Part shown: positions 45,300 through 56,759 of the stretch, piece after piece
How positions within the stretch are numbered: the first letter of the stretch is position 1
Layout of the letters: every line of letters begins with the position of its first letter
Assembly (NCBI GenBank): GCA_029582165.1
Contig: CM055876.1
Span: 22,406,817-22,470,816, forward strand
DNA from: Portulaca oleracea
Taxonomy: Eukaryota; Streptophyta; Magnoliopsida; Caryophyllales; Portulacaceae
Direction: 5' to 3'
Length of the DNA stretch: 64,000 nucleotides
Made by a program: the position numbers and the translations under genes
The notes under the pieces: generated by a model
Seen by the model: the letters and a program-made list of their open reading frames with translations, nothing else
Databases searched by the model: none
Told to the model about the DNA's origin: nothing

Positions 45300-46356
45300 G
45301 ACCCTATTCGGCAACAGCGCTTAAACTAGCTTATAGCGTTTTCACTAATAAAAACACTATATTATCAAATTTTAGATGTTCGGTAAAAGAGCGTTTATAA
45401 TTAGCATATAGCATTTATAGCAGCGTTTGAAGACAAGTGAGGAGATGTTACTATTGTTAACGTCTGGGAAAACTAATAGCGTTTGGGAATTTTCATCCCC
45501 AGAATGCCCTCAAACTTTGCTATGAATTTAAATCTATTGCCTCTATAAGCATAAATCCTGCTTATTTTCATATCACTGAACCTCTCAGTTGCTCCCAATC
45601 GTCATCAACCCATGAGAAATCAGTAGATTGAATGGGGGAAATTATGAAGTCTAATCAAGGGAAAATGAGGAATAAAAGCTAAGAAGAGCAAATTTCAGCC
45701 ATAAATTATTGTATACACATACTCTTCTTGCATCGTTCATCATCTAAACTTGGGTTGGCCATCGAAAAAGGTGAAGAAGAAAGAAAACATCTATCAAGAT
45801 TAAAAAAACAACAAGAAGCTTGGTGGAGAATGGAGAGAGACAAATGCAATTAAAAGAAACAGACGCCATGAATGGAGTATGGGATTTGTGCTTAGACTGG
45901 AAATTAGCGTCGGAGAGGAAGAAGTAAAAAGATAACATGTATATGGCTCTTAATTGTAGCAGAGGTATGCCACTGAAACAAGAAACCAGGCTATGCTAGG
46001 AAATTAATGCGGTGGAAGAGTTTGTATGCTTGACTGAACTTTTTGTACACATGTAAAGAGGACTATTAATGAGTCATGTGCTCAATGTGGGGTACTTTTT
46101 GGAACTTTTTTGGACATAAAATGTTTTTAGTTTTATGATTATCTCTTTCACTAAAAAGATAACAATAATAATAATAATAATAATAGTCTTTTTGGGTCAT
46201 TTTACATTCATCAAGCTATCCTAAAAGCTAATTTTACCGAACGCAATCTTCACAAACAGCTACGTTAACAGTTATCAGCTATCCGCTGCCCTAACAGCTA
46301 TCCACTGCTCCAATAGCTATCCGCTACCGAATCCGCTGTTTTTGCTGAACATGACC
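45300..46356. mobile_element. non-autonomous DNA transposon with degenerate inverted ends
   Basis: The left end GACCCTATTCGGCAACAGCG resembles, on the other strand, the right end GGTCATGTTCAGCAAAAACA. TTAA borders both sides (45296-45299, 46357-46360). Subterminal GCTATCCGCT repeats lie at the right and GCTTATAGCG repeats at the left. A TTAA target would fit piggyBac, but the ends also recall hAT elements; the superfamily is open. No transposase is seen. Confidence 0.5.
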
Positions 46357-46360
46357 TTAA

Positions 46361-46784
46361 GTCATAAAATACTTGAATATGAATAATTTGTGAGTGGAAT
46401 TACATCCGAAAAAGTGGACATCAAAAATACTTTTTCTTGAGTGCCAAGGTAAATACTCGGAACAATTTCCAAGTGTAATGCCACAACACCCGAAATATAT
46501 GTCATGTGTTGTGCTGTTACACTTGAAGTGTTTCGCTAATTAATGTATATCATCGACTCAAAATTATTTAACAATTAAAATGGTTGTTTATCAAGCTAGA
46601 GGTGATAAATTTGAAACTTTAAGCAGGGTGGTTTAACAATTAAAATGGTTGTTTCATTTCAAGTCGAACCTCATAACTTGTAAGGCTGGCTGGTTTGTTA
46701 ATTGATATTGTAAGACGTAAGTTCCCTTTGTGTCTCTTCAGTTGAGGTGAATAAATAAATAAAGGATTGGACAGCAAAACATTA
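46361..46784. other. intergenic sequence, nothing recognised
   Basis: AT-rich, with a short direct repeat (GTGGTTTAACAATTAAAATGG-like, near 46565 and 46630). No gene or element identified. Confidence 0.5.
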
Positions 46785-46855
46785 GCACCAGTGGTCTAGT
46801 GGTAGAATAGTACCCTGCCACAGTACAGACCCGGGTTCGATTCCCGGCTGGTGCA
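46785..46855 (+). tRNA. tRNA-Gly (GCC)
   Basis: A 71-base cloverleaf: acceptor GCACCAG/CTGGTGC, D-arm GTGGTCTAGTGGTAGAAT, anticodon GCC at 46817-46819, T-arm with GGGTTCGATTCCC. No encoded CCA, normal for nuclear genes. The anticodon stem has a C-A mismatch at its loop end (GTACC facing AGTAC instead of GGTAC), so folding may be slightly weaker. T-rich sequence follows directly and could terminate Pol III. Confidence 0.95.
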
Positions 46856-47954
46856 GTTTGTTTTTCTATTTTTGGCCTCTATATTTCCATATTTTCCTTG
46901 GGACAAAAGAGAACGTGTGATTTAGACCATTAAGCCATTATCAATTCATCACCTACTTTTCGCAGCATTGTTAATCTAGAAGGGCCTTCTGTTCATGGTA
47001 TATTTGCATTGGATATGTTATGATTATATATGTACATACAAGAGCAGATAAACCCAGTTGGTGTGTGTTCAATTTCCAATGATATTCTTGTCGTCTCCTA
47101 GATGATTCAAGACCAAATGTCCAAATTGTATTTGTAGCATTCCTGGTGTTGCGTCAGAGTGTAAGATTCTAAGTTGTACATGATAGTGGAAACTAAGTGT
47201 ATGTTTGGCCTAATTTTTAAAAATGTGTTTTTGCTTCTTAAAAACAATTTTTATAAAATGATACTAGAAAGGGCAAGGAGCAGTTTCAGTTTTATTTTCA
47301 ATCATTTGTGGGTCAGCTACTTCCTGGTTGTATTGTGTTAACCTTTGTTGCTCTGACTCAGTGTCCCTTCTTCACTTCTTTGAGCACTAGTTCTAAACTC
47401 TTTTTCACAAAATGATACTAGAAAGGGGAAATGACAAGTATCTGAAACTTCGAGAATGAGCAACTTCTTCAAAACTCAGAGAGGTTGAGACAAAGAAATA
47501 GAATAAAAAAAATTGATTGATTCCATATCATTGCTGCTCAAGACCAACATCTAAAACATACTGTCAGACATCAAACAAAGCAACATTAGGATACTGGCAA
47601 AATTTATGATTTTACTGCATACAGAAATTAAGAGCTAGATACATATCCCTCCCTCACACCACCACTTTAATCAATAGTCACCAAGGAGGCTCTCAACAGA
47701 TACCATTATGACCCTCAGCTGGTAAATAGCATATCCAGGTATAAACATCCAGCAGATTAGCAAATCAGACCGATGATCGGCATAATCAAATCTATAAGAA
47801 TTTTAGACTCTTTTTTGGCTGAAATGAATGTCCCCTGATCAAGCCTACATTAGTAGATTACAATGCAAAGAGCATGGCCACGAGTACTGCAACTCTACTA
47901 CAGAGCATATGGAACAAAAAGACTATTTTTCACTTTGGGTGTTGCATTCACTAC
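46856..47954. other. intergenic sequence and probable 3' UTR of the TM9SF gene
   Basis: No gene seen. The segment next to 47955 should hold the minus-strand 3' UTR. A repeated phrase (AAAATGATACTAGAAAGGG) occurs near 47256 and 47410. Confidence 0.5.
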
Positions 47955-50900
47955 CTACTCACACTTGATCGATCGATATATGTGACGCACGAATAGGAGT
48001 GCTGCACGGAACCCCACAGTTCCAAGCATGAGGAAGAAGCCGTAGCAAATGCAAGCCATGTACCCAAAGAAAAATGACGTCTGCATGAATCCAGACATAT
48101 CTGAACGTGCATGGTAGTAGTACAAGCAATAGCCGTAGATAAACAACCCCGTGGAACCACCACATAGGAAGGACCTATCATCACAAATGCACCAAGATCA
48201 GTTGAGTTCGTAATCTGATGATGAGGAGATTAATATCTAACAAATCACAATGATCATGCTTTTAATTTAAAAACAAGGTCTTCAAGAAGATCAACTAAAG
48301 AAATTGCATTAAATGTTCCACAATGAAACATATTGGTAGAGAAGAAAGAGTTTCTCCATGTCCATTCAAAAATGCTCTATGAATTGATAGAGAATAGAAG
48401 GATAGCCAAGAAACATATTGTTGCTGGAACTTGGATAGAAGGGACTAGTTTCAAAGTTCAAACTCTCAGGCTATCCTTCTATGATTGTTGCTGTTAGGTC
48501 ATTCTAAAAATACAGGCTGTATCACGAGTAATAGATAAACCCACTAGTAATTCATTTTTTCTCAAAACTCTTGAGAATAACTTGGAAAGGGGAGAAAAGG
48601 GGTGTTTTGGGGGGGGGGGGGGGGGGGGCATGGTGTATATATTAAGGATAACTGCTCTGACATTTAATTGTACATGCACATTCGGAGATGAAGCCAACAG
48701 CCCTAAATATTCTTGCCTACAAGTAGAGCTGGGCATTGGGCTGGGGCCCCTATGGGCTTTAAGGGTCAAGACTGCAGTTTAAGGGTCAAAGCCCGTTTAG
48801 AAACAAAATGGGATCGGGCTGTTCACGGGTCATCAAAATTAGGGCCATTCACGGGTCGGTCGCGGGTCAATCTCGGGCCATTACAAATGACCCTGAAAGG
48901 CTGAAACCCCGTCTGACCCTGTCTCCTCCCTCACCTTCTCCCTCTATTCTCAGTTTTCACTTAGGGTTTTCTCACTTTCTTCCTCACTTCTCACTCGGGC
49001 CAGTGCAGTACTGTAAATCGCCGTCGCCGGTGATGCCCTTGCAAACCAAAGACGCCGTCTCTCACTTTCTTCCTCTCTTGTCACTTGAATCGAATCGGAG
49101 AAACACTAAAGCCAAAAAAAATCGATGTCAGTTACTCGAATCGTCGGAGTCTCTTCTCAATCGGGCTAGCGCAATACTGTAAATTGCCGTCGTCGTCAGC
49201 TACTCCGGTCGCCGTCGGCAACTCCAGTCGCCGGTGATGCCCTAGCAAATTAAACCAACGACGCCGTCGACTCTCTCTCACTTTCTTCCTCTCTTGTCAC
49301 TCGAATTGAATCGTTGGAGAAGCATTAAAGCCAGAAAAAATCGACGTCGGTTAATTACTCGAATCGTCGGAGAAGCGTTAGAAATTAAACTAGCGATGAC
49401 GGCGGATTATACCTCCATCTCTGATGCATATCAAAACTTGCTGAGGTGTGTTTTAGGGTTTCAATTCGATTCGATTTTGATATCATGTACTGGGTTCGAT
49501 GAACTGGGTTCTATCATTTTGGTTTGTTTCTATGTACTGGGTTCAATTTCTTAGTTCATTTTGAGTTCATGAACTGGATTATATCATTTTGATTCATAGA
49601 ATATTTCTTCGATTCTTTCATATGATTTTGAACTGAGCTCATTTTGGATGCACTTCGTTCTTCGATTCATTTACTGGGTTCATTTTGATTTCATGTACTG
49701 AAATCTTAACTACCCAGTAGTTCAGTACTGATTTTGGTTTGTTTCTGTTTTTGGTTTGTTTCTCAAATCAAAGAAGACGAAGAAGAAAACTCAACATATC
49801 ATTTTTGCTAACGGGCGGGTCATGGGCGGGTCAGGGTCAGTTGACCCATGACCCCAACCCGACCCGACCCTAGTTGTAAAAGCAGCCAACTGACCCTTAC
49901 CATCATGGCAACGGGTCGGCCCTGACCCGGCCCAACCCAGCCCGTTGCCCAGCTTTACCTACAAGCAATGAAGAGAATATGAAACACAAGAAAGTAACAC
50001 ACAACCCACTTTCAATCAAGGATCTACATTGAAAGTTGGTATTCCATGGAGAGCTTGAGATGCATTCATACTGAGATGAATTCACTAATATCTATGATCC
50101 CACCTTTCTACGCTCCAAATAAAGCCAGTTCCCCATAGGGGCCAATGGAAAAGGAGCACAGAGGGCACGACCTTTAAACTAGTTTGGGGGGAAAACAAAC
50201 TAGTTACTCCTAGGTTATCTTCCTCCATATATAAGCAAAAATATGAGTCATTATATTATAGGGGGACAAAACCCTGTCGTAAAACGACTAGATACCCCAG
50301 AGACCTACCATGCATACAAGAAGAAAGCAAAAACGACAGTAACATTATAATAGGAGAAAGCTTTTGCTTTTGTGTTTAGAGCATACCTCCACCACCACTC
50401 ATGATCTTCAGCAGCAAGTTGGAAGTATGTCAAAGCCACAGTGATGAAGGCAGTGACTATAATCAAAATAATGAAGACAATGAACAAAATGCTATATATC
50501 GTGTAGATCCTGTGACCCCAAACACTGGCAAATATGTAGTAGAGCTCTATATATATAGCACTGAAAGGCAAAAATCCTGCCATTGCCATCTGAGGAAGAG
50601 TACTCCGGTACCATGGTAGTGGGGGAATTTCTCTAGGATATTTTGTTGTGCGGCATGGCGCTTGGAACTCAGCCTTGCTATTCTTCCCAGCAATACCACC
50701 CAGTACAAGAAGCGGTGAAGTTACAAGCGCCCAGATAAGAAGTATAACTACAATTGTACCAAATGGAAGGGCTGCAGTAGCATGGTATGCAATTGCAACA
50801 GTGTTGAGGAAGCAAAAGGTGAGAAACAAGGGACCACAAAATAGGAAACCAGTCAATAACAGATTCCTAACCTGTCAATGCAAAAGAATCAACATGTCAA

Positions 50901-53440
50901 TAATCTCTCCTTTCTGTTTCTAGCGGCACAATGGTGGAGCAAATTTCTTGTACGCTAGAAATGATTGGAAATTTGGGATCAGAACATACCCAATTGGTTC
51001 CTTCCAGTTGGCAGTAAAAGGAGGTAGCTGTATATCCAGCAATTCCAGATGTGAGAGCATAAATAACAACCAATGCTGTGAAAAGTGCCCCTCGGTTGTA
51101 TGGATAGAAAACTCCAACCAGTGCTAGCAGAAATATGAAGACCGTGCTGACCAGCACATAAGACATGAACATCAGACAAATATCACTATTTTTCTTCCCA
51201 ACCCTGCTCACAAAGGTCTAAAAGATGGTATCAATAAAAAAGAGAAAAGGCAACAAACACTTACAGAGTAAATAGCTGGGTACCAGACCCCAGAGCAGCT
51301 GCCAGTACTGACTTGTACTTGGGGAACCTGAATACATCCCCATGAATATATTTCCACCCGGTTTCTTCTTGGTCATCAGCTGTTTCCTCATCATGTGCAT
51401 ATCTGCGATAATTTATATAAGTAGCAAAAATAAGAAAACAGTATGCATTATGCAATATGCAATATGCAATATGCAAAAGCATTACCATTAACTGTACTGT
51501 TACATACTCAAAAAGACAAAAAAAGCACCATTCATTTTCAATGATGAATCAGGCCTAAACTAACTCATTCTTTTAGGGTCTCAGCTTATATCCAAAAGGC
51601 AAACGGACAAAGAAAAGAAAACTCTTCTTACTTGACAAAATCATTCTTGAGGACTCGCATGAGAATTGTGGCAAGAAATCCAGTCAATAAGAGAACAGTG
51701 ACACAAGAGTTTATGATAGAGAACCAATGGATCTCTAGATGATGAGGGAGTGAGGAAGATTGAGAATATTTGTCCATTCTTTTCTCAAAAGGGATATCTG
51801 TCTCTTTCCACTTCACAGAATACGTAAATTCCACATCCACATCTTTATCCTCGGTAATCTCCACCAAAGAGTTAGGGTCAGTCCGGACATTGATTTCAAT
51901 AACACGATCCTTGTTGTACAAAATGTCAAAATGGATGTGCTTATACAGAAAATACTTGTACTCGCTTGGGTCCAATTTGCCTTCCTTATCAACCTTACCA
52001 AGGAAACCCCAGATAGGCAAGTCATCATAATACATTTGGAAGTAGTAATCTTTGGATACTGCATCGCGGAACTTAGCTACTTCTTCCTTTGTCAATGTTT
52101 TCTTGCAAATGCTTTCTGAGTCCTTATCCGTAAGGAAGTCAAGCTTGTAAGGTGCACTGACTAGACGGTCTCCATTCAAAACTTCACCAAGCGCTTCATT
52201 CTTCTCTTTGACATGATCTACAAATGGAAGTAAATGAACCAGTAATTAGAACACAGTCCATGTAAAAACAACCCAATAAAGCCATTGTTGCTGTTAATCA
52301 CCTGGGGGGCAGAATGGAAGATCAAAATAGCGGTATGTTTCACTGGAAGACAAAAACCCATGATATCAGAACAAATCATCCAAGAAGGCAACATTAGTTC
52401 ATGGAACGTTTAAACAAAATGAACACATATATAGGGTATAGAGAGGAAAACAATACAAGCATATCCACAAGTAAACATCTTAACATAATCAACTAGTTGC
52501 AATAATACAATACCATCCCCTCAAAACCTTACTGTATCTGAGCAAAGGCAGAGAAGCATCAAGCTACCAGCACACTTTTAACATGAATTACATCAAACCA
52601 TCTCGAGTTAAATGGTCAATAGATTGCCTAAATCTCAGAAACTAGTTGTCAATGTGCCAGCTTGAGACCCCAAAAACAGGTAGCGATATCAAACTATCAA
52701 CACATTGACTAAATTCAGTTCTTCACACATCACCTCCCATGCGGGGCTACAGTTACTATTTTAACAAACATCTTCACACAATCATTAAACCTGTTATATT
52801 ACTTCACGTACTTGAGAAAAGTATTCCATATACGTGAGAATTATCACCTAAACCATCACACAATATTAACCCAACTAGTTACCCCTCAATAGAGCCAACT
52901 TCACATCAACATGGTACCACCATACCTCAATCTTCAGAGTGATAACGAACTCAAAGGAAATCAACGAGAATAAGTCCTGATGCACCTCATATTCCATCAC
53001 AATATGCATAACAGATCAACCGTAATTCGGCCGTTAAGAAAGCCCATATCCTACCTATTCAAAAAACCAATTAAACACAACAAAACAAGTCTTTTCGGGT
53101 CAGATCAATCACTGAACCAAGCTAGTAACCAATAAACAGTAATTGTTCCCACCAGATGAAATTTACAAAAATTGTTCCTATTCTCTCGCAATTTCATCAT
53201 CTTTAAGCTCAAGTCAGAGATAAAGTTAGCATAAAACCAAGAAAACAACGGAGGATAGCAACGAAGAGAGATAAAGTTAGACCTAGGGTTATGGAAAGGG
53301 CCGACTTTATTGGCATAAAGTGGGACTTGATCTCCAGCTTTGTAACGGTGATCAGAACCATCAGATCTCACATGATTAACAGCTGAAGAAAGCAGAAGAG
53401 CAAAAATGGCCACCATTAACGTGGCCCTACGTTTCTCCAT
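47955..53440 (-). CDS. transmembrane 9 superfamily member (TM9SF/EMP70, nonaspanin)
   Basis: Seven exons: 53440-53283, 52342-52302, 52217-51632, 51402-51265, 51146-50990, 50871-50387 and 48174-47955. All introns are GT-AG and all phases match, giving 594 residues, the family's usual size. It has an N-terminal signal peptide (MEKRRATLMVAIFALLLSSA), a lumenal domain with HNPSETYRYFDLPFC, KWKETDIPFEKRMDKY and HWFSIINSCV, then nine hydrophobic segments with GSGTQLFTL, FYPYNRGAL, GYTATSFYC, CRTTKYPREIPPLPWYR and EDHEWWWR. It ends in KCE, the KX(D/E) Golgi-retention motif known in plant EMP proteins. Nonaspanins sit in Golgi/endosome membranes and help sort membrane proteins. The last intron (2.2 kb) carries a hAT element. 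Nothing suggests loss of function. Confidence 0.95.
48610..48628. repeat. poly-G run
   Basis: About 18-19 consecutive G in the TM9SF intron, next to the hAT element; a length-unstable and sequencing-prone site. Confidence 0.9.
48724..49957. mobile_element. non-autonomous hAT element in the last TM9SF intron
   Basis: 1234 bases with inverted ends TAGAGCTGGGCA and TGCCCAGCTTTA and the 8-base target duplication CCTACAAG at 48716-48723 and 49958-49965, both diagnostic of hAT. GGGTCA/TGACCC-type subterminal repeats occur at both ends. Inside, a unit of about 200 bases with CGCCGGTGATGCCC and CTCACTTTCTTCCTCTCTTG occurs twice (from ~49020 and ~49227). No transposase domain is visible. Confidence 0.92.
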
Positions 53441-53733
53441 TGCTTCAGAAAATCTGAATCTGTCTCACCCCTATCCTCTTTGACTGCAACTTTACACCGA
53501 TAACCCTAAGTTGTATACGAAGAAATCACGTCCAAATCGCAGATTTCAGTGAACAGAAGTTGAAGATGAGAGAGACAGAGTGATGTTGTTGATTGTTGAG
53601 ACGACGATGAATCATGAAATGATGAGTTTGGAAGAAGAGAGAGATTCAATCGATGGGCCTCTTGTAAGTTGTGTGCTACATGTTGGGCACACGGAGTTAG
53701 GGCCTCTTTCGTCAGAATTTAGCAATAAAATTA

Positions 53734-53968
53734 CTCCCTCGGTTCTGTTTTATACGTGACTTGCGCTTTTTAATTCAATTTTTAAACAACAATTTTATAT
53801 ATAACATTTTATAAAAAAAATATAACATTATACTACTTTTCCAATAATATTTTTATTACGAATCTAATAACATAAATTTTATAAAATTAATCATTGTACT
53901 AATTAAGATATTCGCGGTCAAAATTTTTTGCATAGAAAATTGGACGACAGATTAAAAAAGAACAAAGG
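53734..53968. mobile_element. Stowaway-like MITE upstream of the TM9SF gene
   Basis: Left end CTCCCTCGGTTCTGTTTTAT and right end AAAAAAGAACAAAGG, flanked by TA. The arms are worn. It begins about 290 bases upstream of the TM9SF start codon. Confidence 0.6.
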
Positions 53969-54022
53969 TAGCAGTGTGGACTTAAAATTTTGAAAAGTTA
54001 GGTTTGGGTATCTAATTATTTA

Positions 54023-54276
54023 CCCCGTTCTATATTAATTATCACATTAATCTATGCAACAGTAAATTTCAAAATTTTGACCTTACAATTTTGTAACATA
54101 TACAATATCCCATTATATAAAATTACTATCGTTAAGATTTTTAATGAAAAATATTATCATAAAAGCACAATGTTATAATTTTTTATAAAATATACAATAA
54201 GATATTATCAGTTAAATAAAAACAATCGTGACCTTATATCATTTGTTAACATACAATTGATATGGAATGGAGGCGT
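54023..54276. mobile_element. Stowaway-like MITE
   Basis: Ends CCCCGTTCTATATTAATT and GATATGGAATGGAGGCGT inside TA dinucleotides; the interior is AT-rich with TTGTAACATATAC-type repeats. Confidence 0.6.
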
Positions 54277-54480
54277 TATTACATATAACAGAATTTATTT
54301 GAGCAAGGCAGGGGCAGATACATGGTCAGGGTATTCACGGACACCTTTAACCAAAGAAAAATTTGTGATTCTCTAATGTTATTTGGAAGAAATTTTCTTA
54401 ATTGGAGCAAGTGGACACTGTAAAAAAAATCCCAAAAAATATAAAAGAGTGTCCAATTTAGCAACAACCCTAAAATATTA

Positions 54481-54729
54481 CCTCCTCTGTCCCAAATAAA
54501 TTGTCTACATTGACTAATTAGGTCAAAAATTTTAAATTTTGATCGTTAATGTATCAAATTATATGTTGAGTTATTACAAGACTACCACTATTAGATTTGT
54601 GATGAAAAATACTTTTACATGAACACAATATTATTAGTCTTGCTAAGATAAAACCTGAAATTAATAGTCAAAGGGTTGCATCGAAGACCGTGAAAAAATA
54701 AACTGGACAAATAATTAGGACGGAGGGAG
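54481..54729. mobile_element. Stowaway-like MITE
   Basis: Ends CCTCCTCTGTCCCAAATAAA and AATTAGGACGGAGGGAG inside TA dinucleotides; the clearest of the three. Confidence 0.75.
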
Positions 54730-54731
54730 TA

Positions 54732-55400
54732 TCTAATTATTTTTTTATAAAGAAAAAGTTTAAGTCAATGAATTGGGTATTAATATAAGTTTAAAATATA
54801 AATATCTAGTTAATGTGAATTTTCAATTTATTTGGTGGACATATTTATATGATGAAGTGAAATTTTGTTAACCTTGTGAATATTTATTTAATATTTATTT
54901 TTATTTTTATTTTCATTTATTTAAATTTTATTATTTTATTTTTCAAAAGCATTTACGTATATTGGACACCCTTAAGTTAACAGTCTGAATCCGCCACTGA
55001 AGCAAGGATCAGAATAAGATTAAATTTTAAGTTTTAGTGAATAGTAATAATGATGATGATATGTTGGTAACAACATTAATTTAAATTATAGTGGTATATG
55101 GTAGTGTTTTATCCAAAATTATTGGAGGATTATAGTCGATGACCTTTGCAATACCATTTAAGAATTCTTTCAAATGGTAGATTCTTGAAAGAAGTAAACT
55201 ATACATTAAAATATTGTTTTTTTAGAGTGGTAAAATTAAGTTAAGCAAGGTTGGTAAAGAAATGAAGGGTATAGAAAATAAAATAAAATGACATTAATTT
55301 GAGTATTTTTTCGGAATTCAGATAAAGTAAAGTAAGGTAAGATAAAGTAAGGTAAGAATAGGATAAATCTAACTTAACATTCTAAAGAATATGACCTAAT
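54732..55400. other. AT-rich intergenic sequence
   Basis: No gene recognised. A short tandem of GATAAAGTAAGGTAA lies near 55321-55355. Confidence 0.5.
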
Positions 55401-55409
55401 TACTCTTAT

Positions 55410-56100
55410 CCTAAAAGTTGAAGACGCTAAGTTGCTTAATCACTTCTGGTCAATCACTTCTGTTTCCAAGATTATAGCAAAAATTGTTGTTAATAGGCTT
55501 AGCTTATTCTAGATACTTTAATCAGTCCAACTAAAACTATCTTCCTCCCTAATAGGCAAACTCATGATATTGTTCATTTGACACATGAAATTATGCATAA
55601 ATTTCATGTATTGTATATAAGAACAAGACCCCTTGAATGACTCTCAAACTTAACATGAAAATGGCTTACAACATAGTTGAATGAGACTCCTCAAAGAAAT
55701 GTTTAAAGAAATGAGCTTCCCTTATACTTGGGTTAAAATGGACTATAGAATATATTCAGTTTTAGTAAACGACCAACTTTATGGTATGATCAAGCTTAAG
55801 AGTGGTCTTCGTCACGGAGATCTCGTTATCCCCTTACCTATTTTCTCAAATATGTAATTGTTTTGTAATTGAATCTTTATAGTTATAATCGAAAGAATGT
55901 GTATGGATGATTTTTTTTTAAATTAAATTTTGATAGTTGCAATTGAAAGAAATGGTGGATGATTTTTTTTGGTAATTGAATTTTGACCATTTTTTTGTTG
56001 CAATTCTTCCACAGTGCTAATCCTGTAAGTGGTAACCTGTTAAGGAGAGGGATGAATATTGATCTCATTTATCCTTGTTGTCTACAAGAGATAGAGTAAA
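55410..56100 (+). pseudogene. LINE ORF2 reverse-transcriptase remnant
   Basis: Frameshifted pieces of a LINE reverse transcriptase: SVSKIIAKIVVNRLS, NRQTHDIVHLTHEIMHK, LKLNMKMAYNIVE (from LKLDMSKAYDRVEWD) and VLVNDQLYGMIKLKSGLRHG (from the SRGLRQGD region). Part of the sequence, including the catalytic FADD box, is missing. It runs into the RNase H frame that follows. Confidence 0.65.
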
Positions 56101-56108
56101 GCCAACAT

Positions 56109-56759
56109 TTGTTTTGGGAGTGCAGGGCTACCAAAAAGGTCTGGGATCAAACTCTAAGATACAAGTGGATACAAGCTTTAAGTCCGGATTGGGGATTTTT
56201 GCCCCTAGTGGACGTTTTAGGAAAAATTAAAAAACTTAAACCAATGCATGAGATAAAGAAAATCATGTATCTTCTCTTGACTGTTTGGAAACATTGTAAT
56301 GAAGTAACTTTTGAAAATAAACTTTTTAATCCCTTAGTAATGTACCATCATTCGAGTGAAAAAAAAGATTTTGCTGAATGGAATAGCGGAACTCTTCTGT
56401 CGGCTGATCTTTCCCTGTTGGGGAGTTTTCCTAAGCATTCCCCCTCAAATTCCGTTGTGAGGTGGAACACTCCCCCGCAAGGCTTCATCAAAATCAATTT
56501 TGATGGTTCCTTGCTTTACAAAAATTCTTCTTTCCCCTCTAATTCTACTGCAGGTGGTGTGGTCATTCGTGACTGGGCAGGGATCCTAGTTAGTGCGCAA
56601 GCTTTCAACTTTGGTGATGCATCAATTTTAGAAGCTGAAGCAAGAGCTCTGAGAGAAGGTGTGAAGATTGCTATTGAAAAAGGCTTCAACAGAATTTTTA
56701 TTGAAGGAGACAATTTGATGGTTATTAAAGCTCTCCAAGATTCTTGGGCTATCCTTTGA
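56109..56759 (+). pseudogene. LINE ORF2 C-terminal region: zf-RVT tail and RNase H
   Basis: 216 open codons. It begins in the zinc-finger-like region downstream of LINE reverse transcriptase (FWECRATKKVWDQTL), then a plant RNase H domain: IKINFDGSLLYKN with the first Asp, GGVVIRDWAGILV, EAEARALREGVKIAIEKG with the Glu, and IFIEGDNLMVIKAL with the next Asp. The end of the domain is displaced: matching sequence (GNAVADWVAKTC) is found again near 58150. Type I RNase H helps remove RNA during reverse transcription. Cut off by later insertions. Confidence 0.75.

Noticed and set aside
48494..48904. Small frames in the TM9SF intron
   Set aside because: They span a poly-G run and hAT ends and have no domain or splice support.
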